Source of the DNA: JBBTDV01 sp038042605 | Lineage (GTDB): Bacteria > Bdellovibrionota > UBA1018 | Assembly: GCA_964358645.1 (NCBI GenBank) | Contig: CAYHPW010000005.1 | Location: 23,945 to 87,944 of the forward strand | DNA: 64,000 bases | Reading direction: 5' to 3' | Shown here: positions 34,314-43,453 of the stretch, one piece after another | How the letters are laid out: each line of letters begins with the position of its first letter | Numbering within the stretch: the first letter of the stretch is position 1 | The notes under the pieces: generated by a model | Databases searched by the model: none | What the model saw: only the letters and a program-made list of their open reading frames with translations | What the model was told of the DNA's origin: nothing | Position numbers and translations under genes: made by a program

Positions 34314-35585
34314 TTAAGCAGACCTCCATTTTTCAATATCTTCACAAGCTGCTCGTGCGCGTCCGACTACATTAACCAAAGGCCCATCACAGCCACCAAT
34401 CACCTTAACTTTATGGCTGATCTTGCCAAACCGCCCATGTTGGCCGAGCTGTCCTAAACTCCATGACAAATTATTATTCTTCCATTCGAATATAGCTTTA
34501 GGACGCATCGCTCGTATTGAAAACCTTTCCCAATTAAGAAAATCGTTACAAAAACCAGCGAGAACGTTGAACGAATCCGCCGAAGCCCAGTCCAGGCCAA
34601 GCTCCAATACGTTTTCCACGCCCACGGCGCGCAATTCACCTGCTCTCAGTACCGCCAGTCTGGTTTGTTCTGATGATGGCGTTCCTTCGACTTCCGCCCA
34701 AGCAGTCAGGTCGCCATAGGTTCCGATTACGGTACAATCAAGTGGTTCGCGCGACATTATTGACCACTGTTCAAAAAAACGCAGTCCTCTTGGCATTACT
34801 GGTTTAGCTTCCCACCGCTTGGACTCTGCCAATATCCAATTAGTCAATCTTGGTGTCCAAAAGATGAGCGCTCCTTCTTTCAGGCGAGCCGTTCGCGGAA
34901 CACCACGTGCGTGAAAACGGATGCCCTCAGGAATAATTTCAATTTGTGTGGCCCCACAAACCACCCTATCCGGGCCCAACCTCTCTCGGACAAATCCCAG
35001 AATGCCGTTACGGTATCGTGTAACATCCACGTCGCTGAATTTAGGAATCTGTACACCGCGAAGATTTTCTGTTTTTTGGCTGATCCTGTCAGATTGCAGC
35101 GAAAAGCCGGGGAATCTCCTGGCGGCTAGCAAACCTTCAAGTGTTTTTGGATTTAATCCGCGATCAAAAACCTCGACATACATTTCTTCTATGGAGGCCC
35201 AGTATTCTTTATTAGTCGATTGGTTATTTTCACGTGGTGCTATCCATAAGCGGGACCTTTGTCTCACATGCGGTGCATCCGGATCATGATAATCGGCACT
35301 TTCAGCTATACCACTTGAACCAGACCAAACTTCAACCATCCCAGGAAAAGATGGTCTAAGTTCATCCACAGCTCGTTCGGCAGAACAGGACAACAAACGG
35401 TCTAAACTAACCGTATTCTTGTCCATTGGCCAAAGCGGGTCCAGCGAAAGTTCTGAGTCCTCCAAAAAGAAATCTGTATCAGGATTCAACAAAAGCACGC
35501 TGTAACCTTGGGTTACGAGATGCCTTGCGGCGACAAGGGGGGCAACGCCGGTTCCTACAAGACCGATGTCGCTATCGAGCGACAT
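34314..35585 (-). CDS. FAD-dependent oxidoreductase-like protein
   Basis: 423 residues. It begins with a dinucleotide-binding fold, IGLVGTGVAPLVAARHL (8-24), then VLLLNPD as the end of beta2. A central region and GLDWASADSFNVLAGF near the C-terminus resemble no specific family I know. It is adjacent to the Fe-S protein, suggesting an oxidase or dehydrogenase complex in which this subunit carries FAD. The start overlaps the upstream 421-residue gene by 14 bases. The N-terminal fold is clear; the family and substrate are not. Confidence 0.65.
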   Translation of the reverse strand: MSLDSDIGLVGTGVAPLVAARHLVTQGYSVLLLNPDTDFFLEDSELSLDPLWPMDKNTVSLDRLLSCSAERAVDELRPSFPGMVEVWSGSSGIAESADYHDPDAPHVRQRSRLWIAPRENNQSTNKEYWASIEEMYVEVFDRGLNPKTLEGLLAARRFPGFSLQSDRISQKTENLRGVQIPKFSDVDVTRYRNGILGFVRERLGPDRVVCGATQIEIIPEGIRFHARGVPRTARLKEGALIFWTPRLTNWILAESKRWEAKPVMPRGLRFFEQWSIMSREPLDCTVIGTYGDLTAWAEVEGTPSSEQTRLAVLRAGELRAVGVENVLELGLDWASADSFNVLAGFCNDFLNWERFSIRAMRPKAIFEWKNNNLSWSLGQLGQHGRFGKISHKVKVIGGCDGPLVNVVGRARAACEDIEKWRSA

Positions 35586-36837
35586 CCACCAATCCTCCCA
35601 TTACACGCCGAAGCGCGGTGTTTACTTGCGCTTTCTTGTATTCACTATGCGCGCTCCAACCGCGCTCATTTTCTTCAGCGCAGTGCCGGTCCATCACTTG
35701 GACCTCGTATGGATAAAAGAACCGAACTTCGCGTTGCAAGTGTTTCATTTCCATCTTGTCAATAGCTTTCAAAATATTGTCATGACCCATATCGGGGCCT
35801 GTTTGTTTAAACCGGGCCAGCTGTTTGAGATCCTTCAAATCATCATAAATGGGATTTCTGAGCTTTATAAGCTGCCGGCATGTAAACTGAATCGCTCTGT
35901 AAAACTCGCTGGAATGGGGATTTTCCGGGTTTACCCTGGGAGGATGAGTCGCCTCATTAAGCATTGTGAGAAACGCAGATTCTTCTATCTCTCCACGTTC
36001 AAGCTGCGGCAATATGTCAGCGAGCTTCGCACGAAACTCATCCAGATCCACCAATGTATTACGAGAACGGCTTGGCTTTATATTTGGCGGCATCACAATC
36101 ATTTTGTCTTTTAGGTATTTCACCACCTGAATCGCACCAAGTACAGTTTCTGTAACAAACCGGATTCCAACCCGATCAAAAATATCTTCGGCGACATTCT
36201 CAGGTTTATGCAGCAGTTTCAGGATAATGGAGTCACGTGCCTTTTTAGGCTTTGTTTCAAAAGCAACGAGACCGATTCGCACGGGGTCGTTGTCTTTTTC
36301 TCCCATGAACAACGCGCCTTCGGCATCCCTATATATAACCTTATAAAACCGATCAAAAATCTGTTTCTGTATGTCGGAAAAATAAGGCGTGCGTAGATCC
36401 TTATCCATATGTGCGATGGTATGCATCACCTTCAACAAACTGCATGCCCACATTTTAAGAAGTTGGCCATTAATGTCGGCAGTCTGGCTTGGAAAATACA
36501 GGCTGGCCATGAGAAATAACTCACGAATATCCGTAAGCTCCATTACCTTGCGAGGTATTTCTAATTTCAAACCATCGGGATTCTCAGGGTGCAGGAAATA
36601 CTTTCTTACAAAGTCTAATGCTTCGTGGAAATTCCCAAGAACCTCAGCCCTCTCGATGGGATTTTCAAGATCATAGCCATAGCTTTCTATAAAACGCCCG
36701 GCTTCATCGGAAGTCTGAATTAAAAAACCAACGGACGAGTCTATAGATGATTTTCCACTGATAATGACGTCAAGCACGTCCCATCGGAAATCATATTTAG
36801 AACGAAAAATAGAACTACTACCTTTCCTTATCATCAC
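35572..36837 (-). CDS. TIGR04552/TIGR04562-like protein with a RelA/SpoT-type nucleotidyltransferase region
   Basis: 421 residues, no signal or membrane segment. Residues 190-243 match the (p)ppGpp synthetase core: PKKARDSIILKLL (compare P-K-x-S-I-x-K-M), EDIFDRVGIRF and TETVLGAIQVVKYL. The Asp expected in the last block, part of the catalytic site in Rel enzymes, is a glycine (G234) here. Helical flanks on both sides are unrecognised. The whole resembles families known mainly from deltaproteobacteria, assigned here from memory. Synthetase activity is therefore doubtful. First gene of the operon with the FAD and Fe-S proteins. Confidence 0.6.
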   Translation of the reverse strand: MMIRKGSSSIFRSKYDFRWDVLDVIISGKSSIDSSVGFLIQTSDEAGRFIESYGYDLENPIERAEVLGNFHEALDFVRKYFLHPENPDGLKLEIPRKVMELTDIRELFLMASLYFPSQTADINGQLLKMWACSLLKVMHTIAHMDKDLRTPYFSDIQKQIFDRFYKVIYRDAEGALFMGEKDNDPVRIGLVAFETKPKKARDSIILKLLHKPENVAEDIFDRVGIRFVTETVLGAIQVVKYLKDKMIVMPPNIKPSRSRNTLVDLDEFRAKLADILPQLERGEIEESAFLTMLNEATHPPRVNPENPHSSEFYRAIQFTCRQLIKLRNPIYDDLKDLKQLARFKQTGPDMGHDNILKAIDKMEMKHLQREVRFFYPYEVQVMDRHCAEENERGWSAHSEYKKAQVNTALRRVMGGLVDVAR

Positions 36838-37006
36838 ATCAATAACTCCACTTCTTGAGGTTCTTGCCTACTCTAAAACCACTTGATCGAAAAGTTTAGC
36901 CAAAACATCAATAACGCGGTGATTTCTGATTTTTAAAACTCTCCGCCAAGCGTCAAATAAAGTAATATCAAGCTTTTTTTATAAAGCTGAGCTATTTCAG
37001 ACGGGA

Positions 37007-37567
37007 ATGACAAAAGGTCGCATACTAAACTGGAACAAAATTAACAGCCCCCCAAAAATTGCGGCCATGGCGATTTCCACAGTCTGTGGAGTAGGTTTGC
37101 TACCGCTAGCTCCTGGTACATTCGGCGCACTAGCGGCGATACCGGTTGTTTACTTAACAACGGACCTTCATTGGCTTTTACGCTCTCTCTTTTGGTCATT
37201 GGTTATAATTATGGGAACATGGGCGGCTAAGGTCTTTGATCAGCTAATGGATTCCCACGACAACCAGAACATTGTGATAGATGAAGCGGTGGGTATCGCT
37301 ATAACAGCCTGGACGGCAGGAGGCCATTTACAAACCCTTGCGGTGGCTTTTGTTATTTTCCGTTTTTTTGACATAGTTAAGCTGCCACCGGTCCGCCAAG
37401 TGGATGCAATGTCCATAAAAATTTCTAAAGATGCGGATAAGAACATACTTGGATTTATTTCACCTGAATGGCGCACCGCCATGACGGTAATGGCTGATGA
37501 CATTATAGCCGGGTTCCAGGGGCTTTTTATTGTGCTAGTGCTGCAAAAACTTGGTTTCCTGCCGTAA
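37007..37567 (+). CDS. pgpA: Phosphatidylglycerophosphatase A
   Basis: 186 residues, about four membrane helices. Family motifs in order: GVGLLPLAPGTFGALAAIP, NIVIDEAVGIAI, FRFFDIVKLPPVR and MADDIIAGF. It removes the phosphate from phosphatidylglycerophosphate to give phosphatidylglycerol in the inner membrane. GGGA lies 5 bases before the ATG. The family form WxxDxxKPxPxxxxD is FDIVKLPPVRQVD here, with Leu for the first Pro. Confidence 0.88.
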   Translation: MTKGRILNWNKINSPPKIAAMAISTVCGVGLLPLAPGTFGALAAIPVVYLTTDLHWLLRSLFWSLVIIMGTWAAKVFDQLMDSHDNQNIVIDEAVGIAITAWTAGGHLQTLAVAFVIFRFFDIVKLPPVRQVDAMSIKISKDADKNILGFISPEWRTAMTVMADDIIAGFQGLFIVLVLQKLGFLP

Positions 37568-37655
37568 AGACCTCCGTGTTGCCCTTGAACTTATAGCATG
37601 GTACGGTCGTTGCTCAAGTCCCGCTTCCAAGCTTTACTAAAGGAGAGATAAAAAA

Positions 37656-38816
37656 ATGGAAATGTCTACTGAAACACGGACAACATCAGAAAATTTTAAT
37701 CAAAAAAACAAAGCTATAGAACTTGCCGTTCAAGCGATTGAAAAGCAATTCGGCAAGGGCTCAATCATGAGGCTGGGAATGAACGAAAGTCTTGTTTCAC
37801 AAGACGTTCCTCCCATACCCACGGGGTCACTTGCTCTAGATGTGGCTCTCGGTATCGGTGGTTATCCTCGCGGTCGGGTAGTGGAAATTTATGGCCCGGA
37901 AGCTTCCGGAAAAACCACACTGACCTTACACGCCATAGCAGAAGTTCAAAAACAAGGCTGTATCGCCGCTTTTATTGACGCCGAACATGCTCTTGATGTG
38001 AATTATGCAAGAAAACTCGGTGTACGCACAGATGATCTTTTGATTTCACAGCCTGACACCGGGGAACAAGCACTGGAAATAGCGGATATGCTTGTACGCT
38101 CCGGCGGTGTGGACCTATTAGTAATAGATTCTGTGGCAGCACTGGTACCACGTGCGGAAATCGAAGGAGAAATGGGTGACTCTCACATGGGTTTACAGGC
38201 TAGGCTTATGAGCCAGGCCTTGCGTAAACTCACTGGTACCATTAGCAGGAGCAAAACCCTGGTTATGTTCATCAATCAGATAAGGATGAAAATTGGCGTC
38301 ATGTTCGGCAATCCAGAGACAACCACGGGCGGTAATGCATTGAAATTTTATTCCTCCGTTCGCCTGGATATAAGGCGTATTTCATCAATTAAGGATGGAG
38401 AAAATATTATCGGGAACCGCACTAAAGTTAAGGTGGTAAAAAATAAACTGGCTCCGCCATTCAAAGAGATTGAATTCGATATTTTATATGGCGAAGGAAT
38501 ATCAAAAGAGGGTGATCTACTCGACCTGGGCACCAACATGAATGTCATTGAAAAAAGTGGCACCTGGTACATGTATAAAGATTCAAGAATCGGACAGGGC
38601 CGAGAAAATGCCAGAAACTGGATTAAAGAGCATCCAGATTCAGCAAAAGAACTGCGGGAAGAAATATTAAAAAAATCAGGCATATCTAAACAGCCACAGT
38701 CTGCCACGACAGCCGGCCCGCCGGTAAGCGCTGAAGCAGTTTCCAAATTAAAAACTGCAATCGCGCAAAATCCATCCATTAAAAACCACAGCGCACAACC
38801 CAGCGGGAAAAAATAA
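37656..38816 (+). CDS. recA: Recombinase RecA
   Basis: 386 residues. Walker A GPEASGKTT (about 80-88), Walker B LLVIDSVAAL, L1/L2 loops with MGLQARLMSQALRKL and MFINQIRMKIGVMFGNPETTTGGNALKFY. It forms the strand-exchange filament and drives LexA self-cleavage. AAAGGAGAG is 9 bases before ATG. It is about 35 residues longer than E. coli RecA at the C-terminus. The tail is Pro/Ser/Lys-rich (ending AQPSGKK) instead of acidic. I see no obvious SOS box in the 88-base leader. Confidence 0.97.
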   Translation: MEMSTETRTTSENFNQKNKAIELAVQAIEKQFGKGSIMRLGMNESLVSQDVPPIPTGSLALDVALGIGGYPRGRVVEIYGPEASGKTTLTLHAIAEVQKQGCIAAFIDAEHALDVNYARKLGVRTDDLLISQPDTGEQALEIADMLVRSGGVDLLVIDSVAALVPRAEIEGEMGDSHMGLQARLMSQALRKLTGTISRSKTLVMFINQIRMKIGVMFGNPETTTGGNALKFYSSVRLDIRRISSIKDGENIIGNRTKVKVVKNKLAPPFKEIEFDILYGEGISKEGDLLDLGTNMNVIEKSGTWYMYKDSRIGQGRENARNWIKEHPDSAKELREEILKKSGISKQPQSATTAGPPVSAEAVSKLKTAIAQNPSIKNHSAQPSGKK

Positions 38817-38826
38817 AACTGTTAGG

Positions 38827-38860
38827 ACAAGCGGCCGAGTTTCAGTAACCGGCCGCTTGT
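38827..38860 (+). terminator. Hairpin between recA and alaS, possible terminator
   Basis: A perfect 11-bp GC-rich stem (38827-38837 with 38850-38860; GCGGCCG/CGGCCGC core) and a 12-base loop, 10 bases after the recA stop. The following TTGC is a poor U-tract, so termination may be weak; it could also limit recA read-through into alaS or stabilise the recA message end. Confidence 0.5.
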
Positions 38861-38887
38861 TGCAAAACAGGTCAAAGCCAAGCAACA

Positions 38888-41611
38888 ATGAAAGCCTCCG
38901 AAATCCGAACCAAATTCCTGAAATATTTTGAACGAAACGGCCACACTATTCTCGAAAGCTCATCGCTTGTCCCCCAGAATGATCCCACGCTTTTATTTAC
39001 AAATGCCGGGATGGTACAATTTAAAGATGTTTTTTTAGGAAAAGAGTCACGCCCTTATTCGCGCGCTACGACTTCTCAAAAATGCGTCCGAGCCGGCGGA
39101 AAACATAATGATCTTGAACGCGTTGGATTTACAGCAAGGCATCATACTTTTTTTGAAATGCTTGGAAATTTTTCTTTCGGTGATTACTTCAAAAAAGACG
39201 CGATTCATTTTGCATGGGAATTTGTAACCAAGGATCTGGCGCTCCCAAAAGACAAATTATACGTTTCTGTTTTTGAAAAAGATGATGAAGCCTATGAGCT
39301 GTGGCACAAGCAAGAATCAGTTCCTACTGAGCGGATCTACAGATTCGGTGAAAAAGATAACTTCTGGGCCATGGGAGATACAGGCCCCTGCGGCCCATGC
39401 AGTGAACTTTTTATAGATCGTGGTGAAAAGTATGGTTGTGGCCAGCCCACATGCGGGATGGGCTGCGATTGCGATAGATATATGGAGTTCTGGAATCTTG
39501 TTTTCATGCAATTCGACCGCAATGATAAAGGCCTCCTAACTCCGTTACCAAAACCATCAGTTGACACCGGCGCTGGATTGGAAAGACTTGCATCCATTCT
39601 ACAGGGTGTTGATACGAATTATGATACGGATCTTTTTCAAGATATTATTTCGAAAACATCGGCACTGATTGGCACCCCTTATGACAACAAGAACAACCTG
39701 GCGGTCTCTTTCAGAGTGATAGCTGATCATTCGCGAGCTACAGCTTTCCTGATAAGTGATGGCGTACTCCCATCAAATGAAGGTCGTGGCTATGTGTTAC
39801 GCCGGATCATGAGGCGCGCGATACGGCACGGCAAAAAATTGGGGTTTTCTTCTCCATTCCTTCACAAGACAGCTCTTTTTGTAATCGATCAGATGAGGTC
39901 AGCATTTCCTGATCTGTCAGACAAACGTGCATTTGTTGAGCGCGCTGTCTTAGCTGAAGAGGAACAATTCTTCCGCACGCTTGAACGAGGATTGCTGTTG
40001 ATAGATGAGGAGATCGCCAAACTCAAACCTGGCAGCATGCTAAGCGGAGAAAATGCCTTCAAGCTATATGATACCTTTGGATTTCCTTATGACCTGACGC
40101 GTGTCATATGTACTGAAAAAGGAATCACCGTGGATGACATTGGTTTCGAAAGGGCTATGGACCGCCAGCGCGCTGAATCACGTAAACACTGGAAGGGTTC
40201 TGGCGACCAGGCCCTAAATAATACATATTTAAAACTAGTTGAAAAACTCCGAGCACGAGCGAAGCTTCCGCAATTTGTAGGATATGAAGCAACTTCAGCA
40301 AGCTCTGAATGCGTCGCCTTGCTTATGCAGGATAACGAAGGGTTGAATGAAATAGATTCGTTCGAATGCTCTTCGCTGGCCACAGCTTTCGGCAGTCCTG
40401 AACGACTGCCTATAGTAGAAGCTGTATTTGTTAAAACCCCATTTTACGGCGAAAGTGGCGGCCAAGTGGGGGACCGAGGGAAAATAATCGGTAAAAACCA
40501 TGGCACCTTGCACTTCGAAGGTGACGTCATAGATGTGCAAAAACCAGTTCCAGATCTTATTGTCGCTCATATAAAACCAACAAATGGCATAATCAAACTT
40601 GGTGAAACATATGTCCAGGAAACTGACATTGAACTTCGCAAACTTACAGCGAGAAACCATACAGCTACGCATTTGTTACATTGGGCATTGAGAACTGTTT
40701 TAGGTAATCATGTAAAACAAGCCGGCTCTCTTGTTGCTCCCGATATTTTGCGATTCGATTTTTCGCACTTCAAACCGATGTCACCGCCAGAGATCGAACG
40801 AGTAGAAGACCTCGTCAACGACACCATCTGGAATCCCATTAAAGTCCACACATCAGAAATGAAAAAAGAAACCGCACTCGCCTCGGGCGCGATCGCATTC
40901 TTTGGCGAAAAATACGGAGATACCGTACGAGTGGTAAAGGCTGGCGATTTGTCAACGGAATTATGTGGCGGAACGCATGTAAACAGTACTGGCGAAATAT
41001 ATCTTTTAAAAATTGCTAATGAAAGCGGCATAGCGGCTGGGGTAAGGCGTATATTCGCCTATACATCCAGAGGAGCATTTGAATACTTGCGCGGCAAGGA
41101 TAAAGAAGTCCGTACCATCCGTGATCGTCTTAAAGCTTCATCAAGTGATGAAATACTCGGGAAAATAGACAAATCCATCGCGACCGAAAAAGAATTGCGG
41201 AAGGAAATCGAACAACTTCAAAGCAAAAGCGCCAATATAGAAGTTGAGGAAATCCTTCGTTCCTCCATAAAAATGGGGGAAACAACTTTAGTGGCATCGG
41301 TGTGCTCGCCTGATCCGAGTGGTATTAAAAAACTGCGTGAAATATCAGATCAAATCAAACAAAGAATCCCAAACACGATTATGATACTTGGAATGAAAGA
41401 CCCGGATGGAAAAAAAGCCTCCGTGCTTGTGGCTATAGGACCCAAAGCCCCAATGAAGGACGCAAACGCCATACTGAAAGAGATTCTCCCACACATTGAA
41501 GGCAGGGGTGGAGGCAGAGCCGAGTTGGCACAAGCTGTCGGCACAAAACCAGACGGGCTTCAAGAAGCCATTAAAAATGCTGTTTCTATTATCACGAAAG
41601 GAAACTCATAA
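38888..41611 (+). CDS. alaS: Alanyl-tRNA synthetase
   Basis: 907 residues, full length. Class II core: SSSLVPQNDPTLLFTNAGMVQF, RYGGGxH-equivalent RAGGKHNDLERVG, FEMLGNFSFGDYFK and GRGYVLRRIMRRAIRHG. The editing domain carries HTATHLLHWALR and the metal-site CGGTHVNSTGEI; the C-terminal DHHA1 domain has GRGGGRAELAQA. It charges tRNA-Ala. The ATG lies 28 bases after the recA hairpin, with only a weak Shine-Dalgarno. Confidence 0.97.
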   Translation: MKASEIRTKFLKYFERNGHTILESSSLVPQNDPTLLFTNAGMVQFKDVFLGKESRPYSRATTSQKCVRAGGKHNDLERVGFTARHHTFFEMLGNFSFGDYFKKDAIHFAWEFVTKDLALPKDKLYVSVFEKDDEAYELWHKQESVPTERIYRFGEKDNFWAMGDTGPCGPCSELFIDRGEKYGCGQPTCGMGCDCDRYMEFWNLVFMQFDRNDKGLLTPLPKPSVDTGAGLERLASILQGVDTNYDTDLFQDIISKTSALIGTPYDNKNNLAVSFRVIADHSRATAFLISDGVLPSNEGRGYVLRRIMRRAIRHGKKLGFSSPFLHKTALFVIDQMRSAFPDLSDKRAFVERAVLAEEEQFFRTLERGLLLIDEEIAKLKPGSMLSGENAFKLYDTFGFPYDLTRVICTEKGITVDDIGFERAMDRQRAESRKHWKGSGDQALNNTYLKLVEKLRARAKLPQFVGYEATSASSECVALLMQDNEGLNEIDSFECSSLATAFGSPERLPIVEAVFVKTPFYGESGGQVGDRGKIIGKNHGTLHFEGDVIDVQKPVPDLIVAHIKPTNGIIKLGETYVQETDIELRKLTARNHTATHLLHWALRTVLGNHVKQAGSLVAPDILRFDFSHFKPMSPPEIERVEDLVNDTIWNPIKVHTSEMKKETALASGAIAFFGEKYGDTVRVVKAGDLSTELCGGTHVNSTGEIYLLKIANESGIAAGVRRIFAYTSRGAFEYLRGKDKEVRTIRDRLKASSSDEILGKIDKSIATEKELRKEIEQLQSKSANIEVEEILRSSIKMGETTLVASVCSPDPSGIKKLREISDQIKQRIPNTIMILGMKDPDGKKASVLVAIGPKAPMKDANAILKEILPHIEGRGGGRAELAQAVGTKPDGLQEAIKNAVSIITKGNS

Positions 41612-41630
41612 CTTTTTTCACGGAAGGTTT

Positions 41631-43445
41631 ATGTTTAAAAAATATTTTAAAGCAGCCACACTTCTTTTGACCTTATTGTTATTTATTGCTTCTTTTATCT
41701 CATGTTCTTTTTCGCGGCGTGATGATGGCAACAAGATGGTTTTTTACACATCGCATAGGGATGATATAAAAACTTGGGATCCTGCCAATGCCTATGACAC
41801 TATAAGCCTCGATGTTGTCCCAGCCGTATATGAAACGCTTTATCAGTATGACTATCTGTCAGAAACATACAAAATAATCCCACTTTTAGCTGCTGACATG
41901 CCTACATTTTCTCTAGATAAGTTAACTGTTAAAATCCCGATAAAACGCGGCGTAAAATTTCAGGATGACCCATGCTTCAAGGAAAGTAACGGAAAAGGGC
42001 GTGAACTTAAAGCCCAAGACTTCGTGTATGCGTTTAAGCGCCTTGCATTGCCTGCATTACAGTCACAGGGATGGTGGATACTGGATGGTAAAATTGTTGG
42101 CATAAATGCTTTCCACGATAAACTTTTGGAAACCCAAAAAACAGAATTAGCCAAAATTTTTTCGGAAAATATCGAAGGCATAAAAGCCATTGATGATTAT
42201 ACCCTGCAGTTAAAGCTTATTAAGCCTTATCCACAGCTTATGTACATACTGGCAATGTCATTTACCGCGCCCGTAGCCGAAGAAGCGGTAAAAGTATACG
42301 CCGATGAGCAAGGGAATCTCACCGACCATCCGGTAGGAACCGGCCCATTCATACTTAAGACATGGGATCGCGGGAGACGCGTATTCCTTGAAAAAAATCC
42401 GAATCATCACGCCGAATTTTATCCCACCACAGGCTCGATCGAATACCGAAAGAGCGGTCTTTTAGCAGATGCCGGAAAACCTCTGCCTTTTTTGGATCAA
42501 ATCTCGATAAATGTCGTAAAAGAGCAGCAACCGGCATGGTTGAATTTTATGAAGGGCCTTGAAGACATTATGGGGATACCAAAAGACAACTTTCAGCAGG
42601 CAATAGTAAATCAAGTCAATCTATCGCCTGAACTCGCGTCTAAGGGAATCCGCCTCCATATAGAAACTGGTGTCACGTTCTATTTTATCTCCCTCAATAT
42701 GAAAGATAAGCTTATAGGCGTTAACAAGTTCCTCCGCCAGGCCATTTCTTCAGCGATAGACCGTGAAAAGTGGATAGAAATTTTTACAAATGGCAGAGGC
42801 AGAAAGGCTGTAAGCGCCTTGCCACCAGGTGTCCCAGACAGGCCTGTCAACTCAAATATTAAATACGATTACAATCTTGCTCGTGCAAAAGAACTGCTGA
42901 AAAAGGCCGGTTATCCAGAGGGCAAGGGTCTTCCGCCGATAAATTTTGATATGCGCGGCGCTGACAGCGTTAACAGGCAAATGGGGGAATTTTTCACAAA
43001 ACAGTTCTCTGCGATCGGCATAAAGTTGAATGTTATTTATAATACCTTCCCGGCATTCCTGGAAAAATCCAAACAAGGGGATCTACAAATTTCATATGGT
43101 GGCTGGGCAATGGATTATCCTGATCCAGAAAACGTCTACCAACTTTTATATGGCGCCAATAAAGCGCCAGGACCAAATGATACTAACTTCGACCATCCGG
43201 AAATGAACAAGTTGTATGAGAAAATGTCCACAATTGATCCCGGCCCCAAACGTGCCGACCTAATTATGCAGATGGACGCTCTTTTACAAGAAGAATGTCC
43301 GTGGGCGCTCGGTTATTATCATTCAACCTATGCAATCAGCCAAGCGTGGCTGTTGAATTACCGTGGAAGCGATATCATAACGAATAAATACAAATATTAC
43401 CGTATCGATAACTCCGTCAAAAAACGCTATCGCAACACACGTTGA
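41631..43445 (+). CDS. Oligopeptide-binding lipoprotein (ABC transporter, SBP family 5)
   Basis: 604 residues from ATG 41631 with GGAAGG just before. Lipoprotein signal peptide with lipobox FISC (Cys about 26). Family 5 pattern: DPANAYDTIS, VYETLYQYDYLSETYKIIPLLA, HPVGTGPFILKTW, AISSAIDREKWIEIFTNGRGRKA and SYGGWAMDYPDPENVYQLLYG. OppA/DppA-like proteins capture peptides in the periplasm. No permease or ATPase gene is adjacent, so partners must be elsewhere. It is 20 bases after alaS. Confidence 0.92.
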   Translation: MFKKYFKAATLLLTLLLFIASFISCSFSRRDDGNKMVFYTSHRDDIKTWDPANAYDTISLDVVPAVYETLYQYDYLSETYKIIPLLAADMPTFSLDKLTVKIPIKRGVKFQDDPCFKESNGKGRELKAQDFVYAFKRLALPALQSQGWWILDGKIVGINAFHDKLLETQKTELAKIFSENIEGIKAIDDYTLQLKLIKPYPQLMYILAMSFTAPVAEEAVKVYADEQGNLTDHPVGTGPFILKTWDRGRRVFLEKNPNHHAEFYPTTGSIEYRKSGLLADAGKPLPFLDQISINVVKEQQPAWLNFMKGLEDIMGIPKDNFQQAIVNQVNLSPELASKGIRLHIETGVTFYFISLNMKDKLIGVNKFLRQAISSAIDREKWIEIFTNGRGRKAVSALPPGVPDRPVNSNIKYDYNLARAKELLKKAGYPEGKGLPPINFDMRGADSVNRQMGEFFTKQFSAIGIKLNVIYNTFPAFLEKSKQGDLQISYGGWAMDYPDPENVYQLLYGANKAPGPNDTNFDHPEMNKLYEKMSTIDPGPKRADLIMQMDALLQEECPWALGYYHSTYAISQAWLLNYRGSDIITNKYKYYRIDNSVKKRYRNTR

Positions 43446-43453
43446 TATCAATT

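Noticed and set aside
37568..37655. SOS (LexA) box before recA
   Set aside because: No palindrome matching a LexA consensus known to me is present; lineage-specific boxes cannot be excluded.
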